Notes: generated from the letters alone by a model not told the origin. A DNA stretch of 64,000 nucleotides from Agrobacterium tumefaciens (GCF_013337285.1 NZ_SUPW01000007.1:124001-188000); one strand, 5' to 3'. Positions 42,842 to 51,685 are shown, numbered from the stretch's first letter. A program made the numbers and translations.

Positions 42842-43510
42842 ATGTCATCTGAGCTTTCCAACCCCATCTACAATCCGCCGCTCGAACCCTGGCTCACCAT
42901 TGTCCACCGGGATGATGATCTGCTGGTGTTGGACAAGCCGAGCGGGCTTCTGTCCGTGCCGGGGCGCGATCCGGCGCTCTTCGATAGCCTGATGACGCGG
43001 GTGCAGAAACAGTTTCCGAAAGCGCTGATGATCAACCGGCTGGACAAGGACACATCAGGCATCGTGCTGATGTCGTTGAACCGGCGGGCACACGCGGCAG
43101 TCGCCGCCCAGTTCGAAAACCGTGAGACACGCAAATCCTATGTGGCCGTCGTCTGGGGAGAAATCGCGGGCGAAGCGGGCGAGGTGGACCTGCCGCTGGC
43201 GATCGACCCTGACAACAAGCCCCGCCATCGCGTGGACCATGAAAACGGCAAGCCGGCGCAAAGCCTTTGGCGGGTGCTGGAACGATTGCCGCTTCCGGCA
43301 ACGCGGCTGGTACTCACGCCCCTCACCGGCCGCACGCACCAATTGCGGGTGCATATGAAGGCGCTCGGCCATCCGATCCTCGGCGATGAATTTTATGCCG
43401 AGGGCGAGGCGCTCGCCGCCGCCCCGCGCCTGATGCTGCATGCGCAGGAAGTCGGCTTTCGCCATCCCGATGGCCGTGACGTCACTTATACCGTGCCCTG
43501 CCCGTTCTGA
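42842..43510 (+). CDS. RluA-family pseudouridine synthase
   Basis: A 222-residue pseudouridine synthase with the catalytic motif N-R-L-D-K-D-T-S-G (Asp68), preceded by L-D-K-P-S-G-L-L-S-V-P-G-R and followed by L-T-G-R-T-H-Q-L-R-V-H. There is no S4 domain, as in the short RluA branch (E. coli RluA modifies 23S U746 and tRNA U32). The exact target is not shown by sequence. It sits 40 bp after yigZ and 8 bp before the RsmJ-like gene, so these three may be one transcript. Confidence 0.92.
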   Translation: MSSELSNPIYNPPLEPWLTIVHRDDDLLVLDKPSGLLSVPGRDPALFDSLMTRVQKQFPKALMINRLDKDTSGIVLMSLNRRAHAAVAAQFENRETRKSYVAVVWGEIAGEAGEVDLPLAIDPDNKPRHRVDHENGKPAQSLWRVLERLPLPATRLVLTPLTGRTHQLRVHMKALGHPILGDEFYAEGEALAAAPRLMLHAQEVGFRHPDGRDVTYTVPCPF

Positions 43511-43518
43511 GGCCTGTG

Positions 43519-44145
43519 ATGAAAGAACAAGACGAAAGCTTCGTGGTGGATTTTGTCGGCGGTGCGGTCGGGCACCGTTTCCGCTCCGGGGAAGGGCGTG
43601 GACAGGCCCTGCCCAAAGCCGCCGGTTTTACGAAGGGCCGCACGCCAAAAATCGTCGATGCCACGGCGGGGCTGGGGCGGGATGCGTTCCTGCTTGCGTC
43701 GCTCGGAGCGGAGGTTACGCTCATTGAACGCTCACCGGGCATGCACGCCTATCTCGCGGACGGTATTCGCCGCGCATTGGAAGCAGGCGGCGCCTATGCC
43801 GAGGCGGCAGCGCGCATGAGGCTGCTGCAGGGCGATTCACGCCAGCTGTTGCAAGAACTTTCACCCGAGGTGGTGATCGTCGACCCCATGCATCCGCCGC
43901 GCCACAACACGGCGCTGGTGAAAAAGGAAATGCGGGTGCTGAGAGAACTGGTGGGTTCCGATCCCGATCAGGTAGAACTGATGGAGGCGGCGCTTGAACA
44001 TGCAACGAAGCGGGTGGTTCTGAAATGGCCGCTGCGCGCCGAGCCGATGCCGGGCATTCGCAAGCCCTCGCATCAGATAATCGGCAAGAATACCCGTTAT
44101 GATGTCTTCATGATTTTCGGGAAATCAACCGAGCCGGAGGAATGA
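43519..44145 (+). CDS. RsmJ-like 16S rRNA methyltransferase
   Basis: A 208-residue class I SAM-dependent methyltransferase. The SAM loop is I-V-D-A-T-A-G-L-G-R-D-A-F (about residues 45-57), followed by T-L-I-E-R-S-P (motif II acidic residue) and the catalytic-type V-D-P-M-H-P-P-R-H. These match RsmJ (YhiQ), which methylates G1516 of 16S rRNA. A GTG one codon earlier is an alternative start. The 3' end abuts the convergent small gene at 44146 with no spacer. Confidence 0.88.
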   Translation: MKEQDESFVVDFVGGAVGHRFRSGEGRGQALPKAAGFTKGRTPKIVDATAGLGRDAFLLASLGAEVTLIERSPGMHAYLADGIRRALEAGGAYAEAAARMRLLQGDSRQLLQELSPEVVIVDPMHPPRHNTALVKKEMRVLRELVGSDPDQVELMEAALEHATKRVVLKWPLRAEPMPGIRKPSHQIIGKNTRYDVFMIFGKSTEPEE

Positions 44146-44331
44146 TCAGCGGAAGCTGGGCTTGCGCTGTGCATTCATCAGAAGCTCGTGCCGCGAGGCG
44201 AATTCGCCGAACAGTTTTCTGAGCCGCGTCTCTTCGGTCTTGTCCAGCCGGTAACGACGGCAGAATTCCGCAACGTTCAGGATCGGCTTCGGCCGGTTCC
44301 CGTCTACGCTCCTGTTATCGATGATCTGCAT
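44146..44331 (-). CDS. Conserved hypothetical 61-residue protein
   Basis: Reading frame beginning M-Q-I-I-D-N-R-S-V-D-G and rich in charged residues (R-R-Y-R-L-D-K-T-E-E-T-R-L-R-K-L-F-G). It has a textbook ribosome site (GAAGGAGGATGCC) before the ATG at 44331, which is the main reason for accepting the short form over the longer open frame. The segment N-V-A-E-F-C-R-R-Y-R-L-D could be a small helix-turn-helix, but I do not recognise a family. Convergent with the RsmJ-like gene and divergent from the sugar dehydrogenase gene. Confidence 0.7.
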   Translation of the reverse strand: MQIIDNRSVDGNRPKPILNVAEFCRRYRLDKTEETRLRKLFGEFASRHELLMNAQRKPSFR

Positions 44332-44514
44332 GGCATCCTCCTTCAACCAGAGGGAAAACGTGACGGCGCGCTTGCGGTTCCTTATGAATTCGCATGGATG
44401 AGAAAAGGTCTTGCGGCAGCACACGGCCTCATCAAGTTTTCTTGAAACTATCGCAGGAAACGAAATCCTCCCCAAATGGTTCTCTGCATGACGTAAACGA
44501 AGGAAGGGAGACCC

Positions 44515-45741
44515 ATGTTCCACAACAACCGATTTCTGAGTTCGACGATCTTATGCGCGCTGCTTGCCGTGCCGCTTGCCGGCACTGCCCACGCCCAGAC
44601 CGCCCCGGCTGCCGAAACGAAACGGCCAAATGCGCCGGATCAGAAACCGGCTTTTGAGGGCCAGACGCGCGCGCCGCAGGCCGCGGCCCAGCCGAACATT
44701 GAAAAAACCGTCGTCGCCGAGGGTCTGCCGCATCTCTGGTCGATGGAATTCCTTCCCGATGGCCGCATGATCGTCGCCGCCAAGGAAGGCGCCATGCATC
44801 TCGTCGCTGACGGCAAGGCAGGCCCCGCAATAGAGGGTGTGCCCAAGGTCGCATCCGCCGGACAGGGTGGTCTTCTCGACATAGCGCTTGCTCCCGATTT
44901 CGAGACATCGCGTAAAATCTTCTTTTCCTTCTCCGAACCACGTGATGGCGGCAACGGCACCTCCGTGGCCTCGGCCAAGCTGACCGAAGAGGGCGATGCG
45001 GCGAAACTGGAAGATGTCTCGGTGATTTTCCGCCAGATGCCGACCTATGACGGCGACAAGCATTTTGGCTCCCGCCTCGTATTCGGACCCAATAACGAGC
45101 TTTACGTCACCGTTGGTGAACGTTCGGATGCCACACCGCGCGTGCAGGCCCAGGATCTGTCGAGTGGTCTTGGCAAGGTCTTCCGCATTGACGCGGAAGG
45201 CAAGGCTTTCGAGGGCAACCCCTTCGCCGGCCAGCAGAATGCGCTGCCGGAAATCTGGAGCTATGGCCACCGCAACCTGCAGGCCGCGGCATTGGATGGA
45301 GAGGGCAGGCTCTGGACCGTGGAACATGGCCCGAAGGGCGGCGATGAACTGAACCTGCCGAAAGCGGGCCTCAATTACGGCTGGCCGGTCATCACCTACG
45401 GCGTCGAATATAGCGGCCGGTCGGTTGGTGAAGGCGCCACCGCCAAAGAAGGCATGGAGCAGCCGGTCTATTATTGGGACCCGGTCATCGGTCCTTCCGG
45501 CATGGCCTATTATGGCGGCGACCAGATTCCCGAATGGAAGGGTGCCTTCATTGTCGGCGGTCTGGTGAGCCAGGGTCTGGTCATCCTGCATATCGATAGC
45601 GACAAGGTCGCGACCGAAAGCCGGCTACCGCTCGAAGCGCGCATCCGCGACGTCAAGATCGGGCCGGATGGCGCGGTCTATGCCGTGACGGAACAGCGCG
45701 GCGGCGAATCGCAGATTCTCCGGATCGCCAAAGCCGGCTGA
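44515..45741 (+). CDS. PQQ-dependent aldose sugar dehydrogenase (YliI/Asd type)
   Basis: Secreted six-bladed beta-propeller quinoprotein of 408 residues. It has a signal peptide (L-A-V-P-L-A-G-T-A-H-A) and then an Ala/Pro/Gln-rich linker of about 35 residues. Family features: L-P-H-L-W-S-M-E-F-L-P-D-G-R-M, G-Q-G-G-L-L-D-I-A-L-A-P-D-F, Y-G-H-R-N-L-Q, E-H-G-P-K-G-G-D-E-L-N and a G-W-P-V-I-T-Y-G motif. It oxidises aldoses in the periplasm if PQQ is available; no pqq genes are in the window. Confidence 0.9.
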   Translation: MFHNNRFLSSTILCALLAVPLAGTAHAQTAPAAETKRPNAPDQKPAFEGQTRAPQAAAQPNIEKTVVAEGLPHLWSMEFLPDGRMIVAAKEGAMHLVADGKAGPAIEGVPKVASAGQGGLLDIALAPDFETSRKIFFSFSEPRDGGNGTSVASAKLTEEGDAAKLEDVSVIFRQMPTYDGDKHFGSRLVFGPNNELYVTVGERSDATPRVQAQDLSSGLGKVFRIDAEGKAFEGNPFAGQQNALPEIWSYGHRNLQAAALDGEGRLWTVEHGPKGGDELNLPKAGLNYGWPVITYGVEYSGRSVGEGATAKEGMEQPVYYWDPVIGPSGMAYYGGDQIPEWKGAFIVGGLVSQGLVILHIDSDKVATESRLPLEARIRDVKIGPDGAVYAVTEQRGGESQILRIAKAG

Positions 45742-45762
45742 TAAAAAACGGATCATCGAAAC

Positions 45763-45799
45763 AACAGGCCGCCGGAACGAAGGCGGCCTGTTTTCGTTT
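45763..45799 (+). terminator. Intrinsic terminator after the sugar dehydrogenase gene
   Basis: AACAGGCCGCC-GGAACGAA-GGCGGCCTGTTTT: an 11-bp stem followed by TTTTCG, 20 bp after the stop codon. Confidence 0.9.
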
Positions 45800-45829
45800 G
45801 CTGCAGCGTGAAACCTGCCGGAAAAAACC

Positions 45830-46846
45830 ATGCCACAACCGCCCACCCGCCTTCTTGCCAAAATCGGACTTGCCTATGTCAACGATCAGGAACCGGGGAT
45901 AGCCCGCGAAAGACGCGGGCGGGGTTTCTGCTACCGAATGCCGGGCGGCGAACTCCTGTCCGATAGTATCGAACTGAAACGCATCAAATCGCTCGGCGTG
46001 CCGCCCGCCTACAGGGACGTATGGATATGCATCGATCCATCAGGGCATTTACAGGCAACCGGCTTCGATGCGCGTGGGCGAAAACAATATCGGTATCATC
46101 CCGACTGGCACGCGCTCAGGGGTGAGACGAAATTCTTCCAGCTCAAAAGCTTCGGCAAGGCCTTGCCCGCCATTCGTCGCCGGGCCATTGCCGATATCGA
46201 GAAACAGGATCACGGGCCGGAAATGACGCTGGCCGCACTCACGCTGCTGCTTGACGCCGCCTATCTGCGCGTCGGCAACCGTTCCTATCTCGAAACTAAC
46301 GGCACCTATGGCGCGACGACCTTGCTCAAACGCCACGTCTCCTTCGGGGAGACTATCGAACTGCGCTTTGCAGCAAAGGGTGGGCAGAAGGTGAAGCGCC
46401 AGCTGCGCCACCCCCGCCTTCAGAAAATCCTCGAGGAAATCGCCGATCTGCCCGGCAAGGAACTTTTCGTCTGGCAGGATAGCGAAAACCGGGTGCATTC
46501 GGTCGATTCCAGCGATCTCAACGCATACCTCTCCCGCACCGGCGGAGCCGGTATTTCCGCCAAGACGTTCCGCACCTGGGGCGGCACGCTGGCAGCCTTC
46601 TGCAATGCGATGGAGCATGTGGCGGCAGGCGAAAAACCAAGCATAAAGGGCATGTGTCAGGCGGCAGCGACCGAGCTTTCCAATACCCCCGCCATCTGCC
46701 GCAAGAGTTATGTGCACCCTGCCGTTCTCGAGATAGCGACAGATGAGAAGGCTCAGAAGAAACTCAGCCGCATTTTGAAGGTTGGGGCAAAACCCGTCTC
46801 CGGCCTCAGGGCGGATGAAAGACGGCTGCTTGCCTTCCTGCCGTAA
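45830..46846 (+). CDS. DNA topoisomerase IB (poxvirus type)
   Basis: A 338-residue type IB topoisomerase that relaxes supercoils by transient 3'-phosphotyrosine linkage. The N-terminal domain has G-F-C-Y-R and I-K-S-L-G-V-P-P-A-Y-R-D-V-W-I; the catalytic domain has L-R-V-G-N, the K-T-F-R-T-W-G-G-T motif and the nucleophile Tyr in C-R-K-S-Y-V-H-P (residue 294). Bacterial homologues of the vaccinia enzyme are sporadic but common in Rhizobiaceae. The stop is 3 bp from the convergent response-regulator gene. Confidence 0.93.
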   Translation: MPQPPTRLLAKIGLAYVNDQEPGIARERRGRGFCYRMPGGELLSDSIELKRIKSLGVPPAYRDVWICIDPSGHLQATGFDARGRKQYRYHPDWHALRGETKFFQLKSFGKALPAIRRRAIADIEKQDHGPEMTLAALTLLLDAAYLRVGNRSYLETNGTYGATTLLKRHVSFGETIELRFAAKGGQKVKRQLRHPRLQKILEEIADLPGKELFVWQDSENRVHSVDSSDLNAYLSRTGGAGISAKTFRTWGGTLAAFCNAMEHVAAGEKPSIKGMCQAAATELSNTPAICRKSYVHPAVLEIATDEKAQKKLSRILKVGAKPVSGLRADERRLLAFLP

Positions 46847-46849
46847 GGC

Positions 46850-47572
46850 TCAGCGGCTCCCCGCCCATTCCGCCAGTTCCCGCTCGGCCCTTTCCAGCGC
46901 GCTGTAATTCAAAAGCTTGCGCAGGAAGGCCACCGTGACGGCGCGGGTTCGAAGATTATACCGGCCTTCCGCATCATCATCCCCCGGCGCCTGATGCACG
47001 TTCAGCTTTTCATAGAGGCTTTGCAGCCGGTTCTGAACGCTGCGCAGCGACAGGTTGCGGCGGCGGGCAATCGCCTTGTCGGTGAGGCCGAGTGCGACGT
47101 CGACAAGGATTTCATATTCGGAATCGGTAAAACCATGCGCCTTGCCGAGGCTCTTTTCCTGCAGGCCGCGCACTTCCCGGTCGATCACACATTGCGCCTC
47201 GATGAAGATGCTGCGCAGCGCCAGCCGCAGACGATCATCAGAGGCGGATTTCAGCACGTAGCCATAGGCAGCCCCTTCGGGCACGATACGGGAAACACCG
47301 CGCACATAGGCCTCATCGGAATAGTTGGACCAGAACAGGATGCGGGTATCCGGCCTCTCCTTCCAGATGGTACGCGCCGCCTCGATGCCGTTGCGCTCAT
47401 TCATCTGCAAATCCATGACGATATGGGCGGCCCGGTTTTCCCGCGCCAGCTTTTCGCCGGTTCTGCCGTTTGCCGCCTCCAGCACATTGTCGCATTCCGG
47501 CAGGGCGGCACGCACGGCTTCATTCAGATAGGCGCGGTGCAGCGCATCGTCTTCAACGATCAGCACGTCCAT
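46850..47572 (-). CDS. LuxR/NarL-family response regulator
   Basis: A 240-residue two-component regulator. The receiver has E-D-D at residues 7-9, the phosphoacceptor Asp54 in V-M-D-L-Q-M-N and the lysine in Y-V-L-K-S-A-S. The C-terminal helix-turn-helix contains L-T-D-K-A-I-A-R-R-R-N-L-S-L-R-S-V-Q-N-R, a LuxR-type recognition region with R-S-V-Q-N-R-L. The gene follows the kinase by 1 bp on the same strand. The pair is divergent from the sugar ABC transporter, its likely target. Confidence 0.93.
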   Translation of the reverse strand: MDVLIVEDDALHRAYLNEAVRAALPECDNVLEAANGRTGEKLARENRAAHIVMDLQMNERNGIEAARTIWKERPDTRILFWSNYSDEAYVRGVSRIVPEGAAYGYVLKSASDDRLRLALRSIFIEAQCVIDREVRGLQEKSLGKAHGFTDSEYEILVDVALGLTDKAIARRRNLSLRSVQNRLQSLYEKLNVHQAPGDDDAEGRYNLRTRAVTVAFLRKLLNYSALERAERELAEWAGSR

Positions 47573-47573
47573 G

Positions 47574-48809
47574 TCACAACTCCTCCCGCCGGTCGAAAGC
47601 GTTTTCCGGCAGCGTTACGGTCATGCGGGTTCCGGCTCCCGCGCCGTTGCCGCCAATATCGAACCGCGCCGAAATCAGCCGCGCCCGCGTCTTCATGTTG
47701 CCGATGCCGAGACCGCCGGAGGCCGCGCCTCCACCGCCGCCGCTGCCGTCATCACTGACAGTCACCCGCAAACCGCCATCGACGGACGAAAGCGTCACGG
47801 CAATGGTTTCCGGCTGGGCATGGCGAATGGCATTGTTGACCGCTTCCTGCACGATGCGGAACAGTGAGATGGCTACCGTCTTGTCGAGTGCTTCCACCAG
47901 CCCGTCGGTCTCGTCCATCACCGACCATTCGATCGCATATCCGCTGTCGCGCACGGAACGGTCCACATAGGTCTCGATCGCCTGCACCACGCCGAACAGT
48001 TGCAGGATGGAGGGTTTCGCCTCCTCGATAATCTCGCGCAAATCCTGCATGCAATGCTGCAGGCTGCGCACCACCGGCTCCAGCATCTCGCCCGAAACGT
48101 CGGGGGCATGGCTCATGCGTTCGATACGACGCGCCAGCCGTGTCAGATCCGCCAGCGTCTGGTCGTGCAGATCCATGCCGATGCGTTGCCGCTCCGCCTC
48201 CAGCGCCTCGGTCAATTGCAGGGCGCCCAGCCGCAGGCCTTCCTCGCGGGCATTGGCGCGCGCCTCCTCGATGGCGGAACGCTTGGCCTGCTCGGCAGCG
48301 CGGATGGCATAAAAATAGGGCGCCAGCAAATCCGCAACCGCGCGGGCGTTGGCGACATCCTCCATGGTATAGGCGTCCGACTGGTGCGACGAGCAGCTGA
48401 GGGCGCCGATGATATCGCCATGCACCTTCATCGGCACATGCAGGCGGCTATGCAGGCCGAGTTCGATGATCGGGCTCGAAAACGACCCTTCGAAATGAAA
48501 GCGCGGATCGGCGCAGGCATCGCCGCTCAACAGATATTCGACCGCACCGGAGAGAAGGGACCGGATCGGGCTGCCGGTCAGCAGGGCGGGCGGCTGCCGG
48601 CTCCAGGCGCTGACGAGACCGCTCTCATAGGCAATATGGTACTTGTCATCCAGCTGCTTGATGCAGACATCGAGATGGACGTGCGGAATGATGTGGGTGA
48701 TCTCGGTGGCGACCGCCTGAATGATGGCGTTGAATTCCAGCTGCCCGGCGAGCAGCCGCGAAATGCCCATATAGTGATGAAAGAGAGCGCTTTTCGGTGT
48801 ATCCAGCAT
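47574..48809 (-). CDS. GAF-domain sensor histidine kinase (NarX/DegS class)
   Basis: A 411-residue cytoplasmic kinase. A GAF domain spans about residues 20-170 (H-V-P-M-K-V-H-G-D-I-I-G-A-L-S), followed by a coiled coil, a HisKA_3 dimerisation domain with G-M-D-L-H-D-Q-T-L-A-D-L (phospho-His) and an HATPase_c domain with N-A-I-R-H-A, D-D-G-S-G-G and a G-G-L-G-I-G-N-M-K-T-R-A motif. There are no membrane segments, so the signal is intracellular. The ATG at 48809 has GGGAGGGTG upstream and is preferred to the longer frame from 48881. Confidence 0.92.
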   Translation of the reverse strand: MLDTPKSALFHHYMGISRLLAGQLEFNAIIQAVATEITHIIPHVHLDVCIKQLDDKYHIAYESGLVSAWSRQPPALLTGSPIRSLLSGAVEYLLSGDACADPRFHFEGSFSSPIIELGLHSRLHVPMKVHGDIIGALSCSSHQSDAYTMEDVANARAVADLLAPYFYAIRAAEQAKRSAIEEARANAREEGLRLGALQLTEALEAERQRIGMDLHDQTLADLTRLARRIERMSHAPDVSGEMLEPVVRSLQHCMQDLREIIEEAKPSILQLFGVVQAIETYVDRSVRDSGYAIEWSVMDETDGLVEALDKTVAISLFRIVQEAVNNAIRHAQPETIAVTLSSVDGGLRVTVSDDGSGGGGGAASGGLGIGNMKTRARLISARFDIGGNGAGAGTRMTVTLPENAFDRREEL

Positions 48810-49112
48810 GTGCGGACACCCTCCCAAGCGTCTGCCTTCGACCTGTTGCGACGAAGATGGCTTTTCAGAACGCCGCATCATCTATTCTGCGCCCGGCAAT
48901 GCCGTTTCGTCCTGCGGGTTCCCGCATGCTTTCTGCGGAAACCCGCAGCAAGATTGCCGTGATCCGCCTATACAAGCCAAATCTTCTTGGTCATTCTCGC
49001 TTGTACTGGGGAACGGAGCTCCAGTGCAACGGGATTTCGTCTGTCGCCGAGGAGATTTGCGGCGGATGAGGGTTCCGGCCCCGAAAGGGCAAGCCACCAG
49101 GGAGGAAAATCA
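48810..49112. other. Divergent regulatory region between two-component pair and sugar transporter
   Basis: 303 bp without a gene. It contains the paired dyads at 48913-48947 described separately and a weaker ACTGG...CCAGT repeat around 49004-49024. Promoters for both the leftward kinase/regulator operon and the rightward transporter operon must be here. Confidence 0.6.
48913..48947. promoter_or_regulatory. Two 14-bp dyads 21 bp apart (candidate operator)
   Basis: TGCGGGTTCCCGCA (48913-48926, a perfect 6-2-6 palindrome) and TGCGGAAACCCGCA (48934-48947, 5-4-5) lie exactly 21 bp start to start, two helical turns. The two sites are also complementary to each other, giving a 14-of-15 bp hairpin around the TGCTTTC spacer. 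The position, about 100 bp from the kinase start and 166 bp from the transporter start, suits an operator for the adjacent LuxR-type regulator or another dimeric regulator. Confidence 0.6.
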
Positions 49113-50126
49113 ATGGCTTTCAGGAAGATGCTTCTGGCGTCGGCTGCTGTCGCGTGCGCAGCCTTGCCGATCACCGCTCATGCCGATACGTCGGCGAAAA
49201 AAATCGCGCTCTCGAACAATTACGCCGGCAATTCCTGGCGTCAGGCGATGCTGACGAGCTGGGACAAGATCACCAAACAGGCCGTCGCCGACAAGCAGGT
49301 CGCGGCCGCTGACGCCTTCACGACCGCCGAAAACCAAGCGACCGAACAGGCGGCGCAAATCCAGAACCTCATTTTGCAGGGTTATGACGCCATCGTCATC
49401 AACGCCGCTTCACCGACTGCCCTCAACGGCGCAGTGAAGGAGGCCTGTGATGCCGGCATTATCGTGGTCTCGTTTGACGGCGTCGTCACCGAGCCCTGCG
49501 CATGGCGCATCGCCGTCGATTTCAAGGCGATGGGCGAAAGCCAGATCGACTATCTCGCCAAGGCTATGCCGAAGGGCGGCAACCTGCTCGAAATCCGTGG
49601 TCTCGCCGGCGTTTCGGTGGATGACGAAATCCACGCCGGCATCGCCGCCGGTGTAGCAAAGAACCTGCAGTTCAAGATCGTCGGTTCGGTCAATGGCGAC
49701 TGGGCGCAGGATGTCGCGCAGCGCGCCGTTGCCGGTATCCTGCCAAGCCTTCCCGAAGTCGCCGCCGTGGTAACGCAGGGTGGTGACGGTTACGGCGCGG
49801 CACAGGCATTTGCCGCCGCCAAGCGCCCGACGCCGACCATCGTGATGGGCAACCGCGAAGACGAGCTGCAATGGTGGAAACAGCAGAAGGATGCGGGCGG
49901 TTACGAGACCATGTCGGTCTCTATCGCCCCCGGCGTTTCGACGCTGGCTTTCTGGGTGGCGCAGCAAATCCTCGACGGCAAGGATGTGAAGAAGGATCTG
50001 ACCGTTCCATTCCTGCGCATCGATCAGGCCAATCTTGAGGAAAACCTCAAGACCACCCAGAAGGGCGGCGTGGCGAATGTGGAATATTCGCAGGCGGACG
50101 CACAGAAGGCCATCGCTGCCAAATAG
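49113..50126 (+). CDS. Sugar ABC transporter substrate-binding protein
   Basis: Periplasmic binding protein of the Peripla_BP_4 (ribose/galactose-like) class, 337 residues, signal peptide ending in A-L-P-I-T-A-H-A-D. The mature start I-A-L-S-N-N-Y-A-G-N-S-W-R-Q and Q-A-A-Q-I-Q-N-L-I-L-Q-G-Y-D-A-I-V-I-N are family-typical, as is V-V-S-F-D-G-V-V in the hinge region. AGGGAGGAAAATC precedes the ATG. The ligand is unknown. A stem-loop separates it from the ATPase gene. Confidence 0.9.
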   Translation: MAFRKMLLASAAVACAALPITAHADTSAKKIALSNNYAGNSWRQAMLTSWDKITKQAVADKQVAAADAFTTAENQATEQAAQIQNLILQGYDAIVINAASPTALNGAVKEACDAGIIVVSFDGVVTEPCAWRIAVDFKAMGESQIDYLAKAMPKGGNLLEIRGLAGVSVDDEIHAGIAAGVAKNLQFKIVGSVNGDWAQDVAQRAVAGILPSLPEVAAVVTQGGDGYGAAQAFAAAKRPTPTIVMGNREDELQWWKQQKDAGGYETMSVSIAPGVSTLAFWVAQQILDGKDVKKDLTVPFLRIDQANLEENLKTTQKGGVANVEYSQADAQKAIAAK

Positions 50127-50152
50127 GCCGGACGATTTTAAGACATGAAAAA

Positions 50153-50180
50153 TTGCGGCGCCTTGCGAGAGGCGCCGCAA
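50153..50180 (+). promoter_or_regulatory. Strong stem-loop between binding-protein and ATPase genes
   Basis: TTGCGGCGCCT (50153-50163), loop TGCGAG, AGGCGCCGCAA (50170-50180): a perfect 11-bp stem 26 bp after the binding-protein stop. No T-run follows, so full termination is unlikely. Such structures in this position commonly protect the upstream mRNA from 3' exonucleases and give higher binding-protein levels than membrane components. Confidence 0.7.
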
Positions 50181-50221
50181 CCATCACGATATTCCATTTC
50201 AGATCACTGGCGTAATTGTTC

Positions 50222-51685
50222 ATGAATGACACCATTCAGGCGGAAGAAGTCGTCGCCGCGCGCGGCGTGAAGGTCGTGTTCGGCGCGGTCAAGGCGCTGG
50301 ACGGCGCTGACCTCATCATCCGTGCCGGGGAATGCCTTGGGCTTGTCGGCCACAATGGCGCTGGAAAATCCACCATCGTCAACGTCATCAATGGCGGGCT
50401 GACGCCGCATGAGGGTTCCATTTCCTATCGCGGCGATGAGAGCCGGCATGGCATCGCCGCGGCACGCGCCAGCGGCGTGCGTTGCGTGTTCCAGGAGCTA
50501 TCTCTCTGCCCGAACCTCACGATCAGCGAAAACGTCCGTATCATGCATGCCGCAATCGGCGGCCGGAACTGGCGCGGCCGGGCGCTGACGACGATCCGGC
50601 AGACATTGGACGAGATTTTCCCCGGCCACGGCATCGATTGCGAGCTGACGATTGCCGAACTGTCCATCGCCGAACGGCAGATGGTGGAAATCGCCATCAA
50701 TTTCTGCCGCACCCCGGAAGCTCCCAGACTGGTGATCCTCGACGAGCCGACCTCTTCGCTTGATGCCGGCCTTGCCGAGCAGTTGATGGATTATGTCCGC
50801 CGGTTCGTGCGCGAGGGTGGCTCCGTCCTGCTGATCTCACATATTCTCGGAGAGATTCTTTCGACCGCCACCCGCATCGTCGTCATGAAGGATGGCCGGG
50901 TGGTGGCCGACCGGAAGGCTGCGGAATTCACCACCCGCTCGCTCGTCGAAGCCATGGGCAGCGTCGTCAAGGAGCAGGACAGGCGGCGGGGCGAAAGCCG
51001 CAAGGCAGGCGATAAGGTGCTCTCCATGCCGGCGCGGCGCGGTGAAGGCCTCGCCTTTGAGGCCTTTCGCGGCGAGATCATCGGCCTTGCCGGCCTCGGC
51101 GGCCACGGCCAGACCGAAGCATTGCTCGATCTTTATCTCGCGCAGAACAGCAGCTGGCTGCCGCCGCGAAAGACCGATATTGCCTTCGTGGCGGGCGATC
51201 GCAGCCTGAATGGCACTTTCCCGCTCTGGAGCATCCTGAAGAACCTTTCCATCGCCTCGCTGCGGGATATTTCTTCGGCAGGCATGGTGGACAGGGGTAA
51301 GGAAACCGAGCTTGGCGCGAAATGGAAACAGCGCATCGAAATCCGCACACCTGATATGGGCAACAAGATCCTCTCTCTGTCCGGCGGCAACCAGCAGAAG
51401 GTGCTTTTCGCCCGCGCGCTTGCCACCACCGCCAGCACCGTTTTGATGGATGACCCCATGCGCGGCGTCGATATCGGCACCAAACAGGAGGTCTACGATA
51501 TCTTGAGAACCGAAGCTTCCCACGGTCGCACCTTCATCTGGTATTCGACCGAGATGGATGAAATCCGCCTGTGCGACCGGGTCTATGTGTTCCGTGACGG
51601 CACCATTCAGGCGGAATTGGTGGGTGAGGAAATCACTGAGCAGAATGTGCTTGCCGCCTCCTTTTCGGGAGAGGAGCACGCATGA
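50222..51685 (+). CDS. Sugar ABC transporter ATP-binding protein (two-domain)
   Basis: A 487-residue tandem ATPase of the RbsA/MglA class. Domain 1 has Walker A G-H-N-G-A-G-K-S-T (Lys49), V-F-Q-E-L-S-L-C-P-N and Walker B L-V-I-L-D-E-P-T-S-S-L-D, but its signature is degenerate (I-A-E-L-S-I-A-E-R-Q). Domain 2 has lost a usable Walker A (G-L-A-G-L-G-G-H-G-Q-T) but keeps the signature L-S-G-G-N-Q-Q-K and V-L-M-D-D-P-M-R-G-V-D. This complementary asymmetry is usual in the class. The ATG at 50222 is chosen over a TTG two codons earlier. Overlaps the next permease start as ATGA. Confidence 0.92.
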   Translation: MNDTIQAEEVVAARGVKVVFGAVKALDGADLIIRAGECLGLVGHNGAGKSTIVNVINGGLTPHEGSISYRGDESRHGIAAARASGVRCVFQELSLCPNLTISENVRIMHAAIGGRNWRGRALTTIRQTLDEIFPGHGIDCELTIAELSIAERQMVEIAINFCRTPEAPRLVILDEPTSSLDAGLAEQLMDYVRRFVREGGSVLLISHILGEILSTATRIVVMKDGRVVADRKAAEFTTRSLVEAMGSVVKEQDRRRGESRKAGDKVLSMPARRGEGLAFEAFRGEIIGLAGLGGHGQTEALLDLYLAQNSSWLPPRKTDIAFVAGDRSLNGTFPLWSILKNLSIASLRDISSAGMVDRGKETELGAKWKQRIEIRTPDMGNKILSLSGGNQQKVLFARALATTASTVLMDDPMRGVDIGTKQEVYDILRTEASHGRTFIWYSTEMDEIRLCDRVYVFRDGTIQAELVGEEITEQNVLAASFSGEEHA

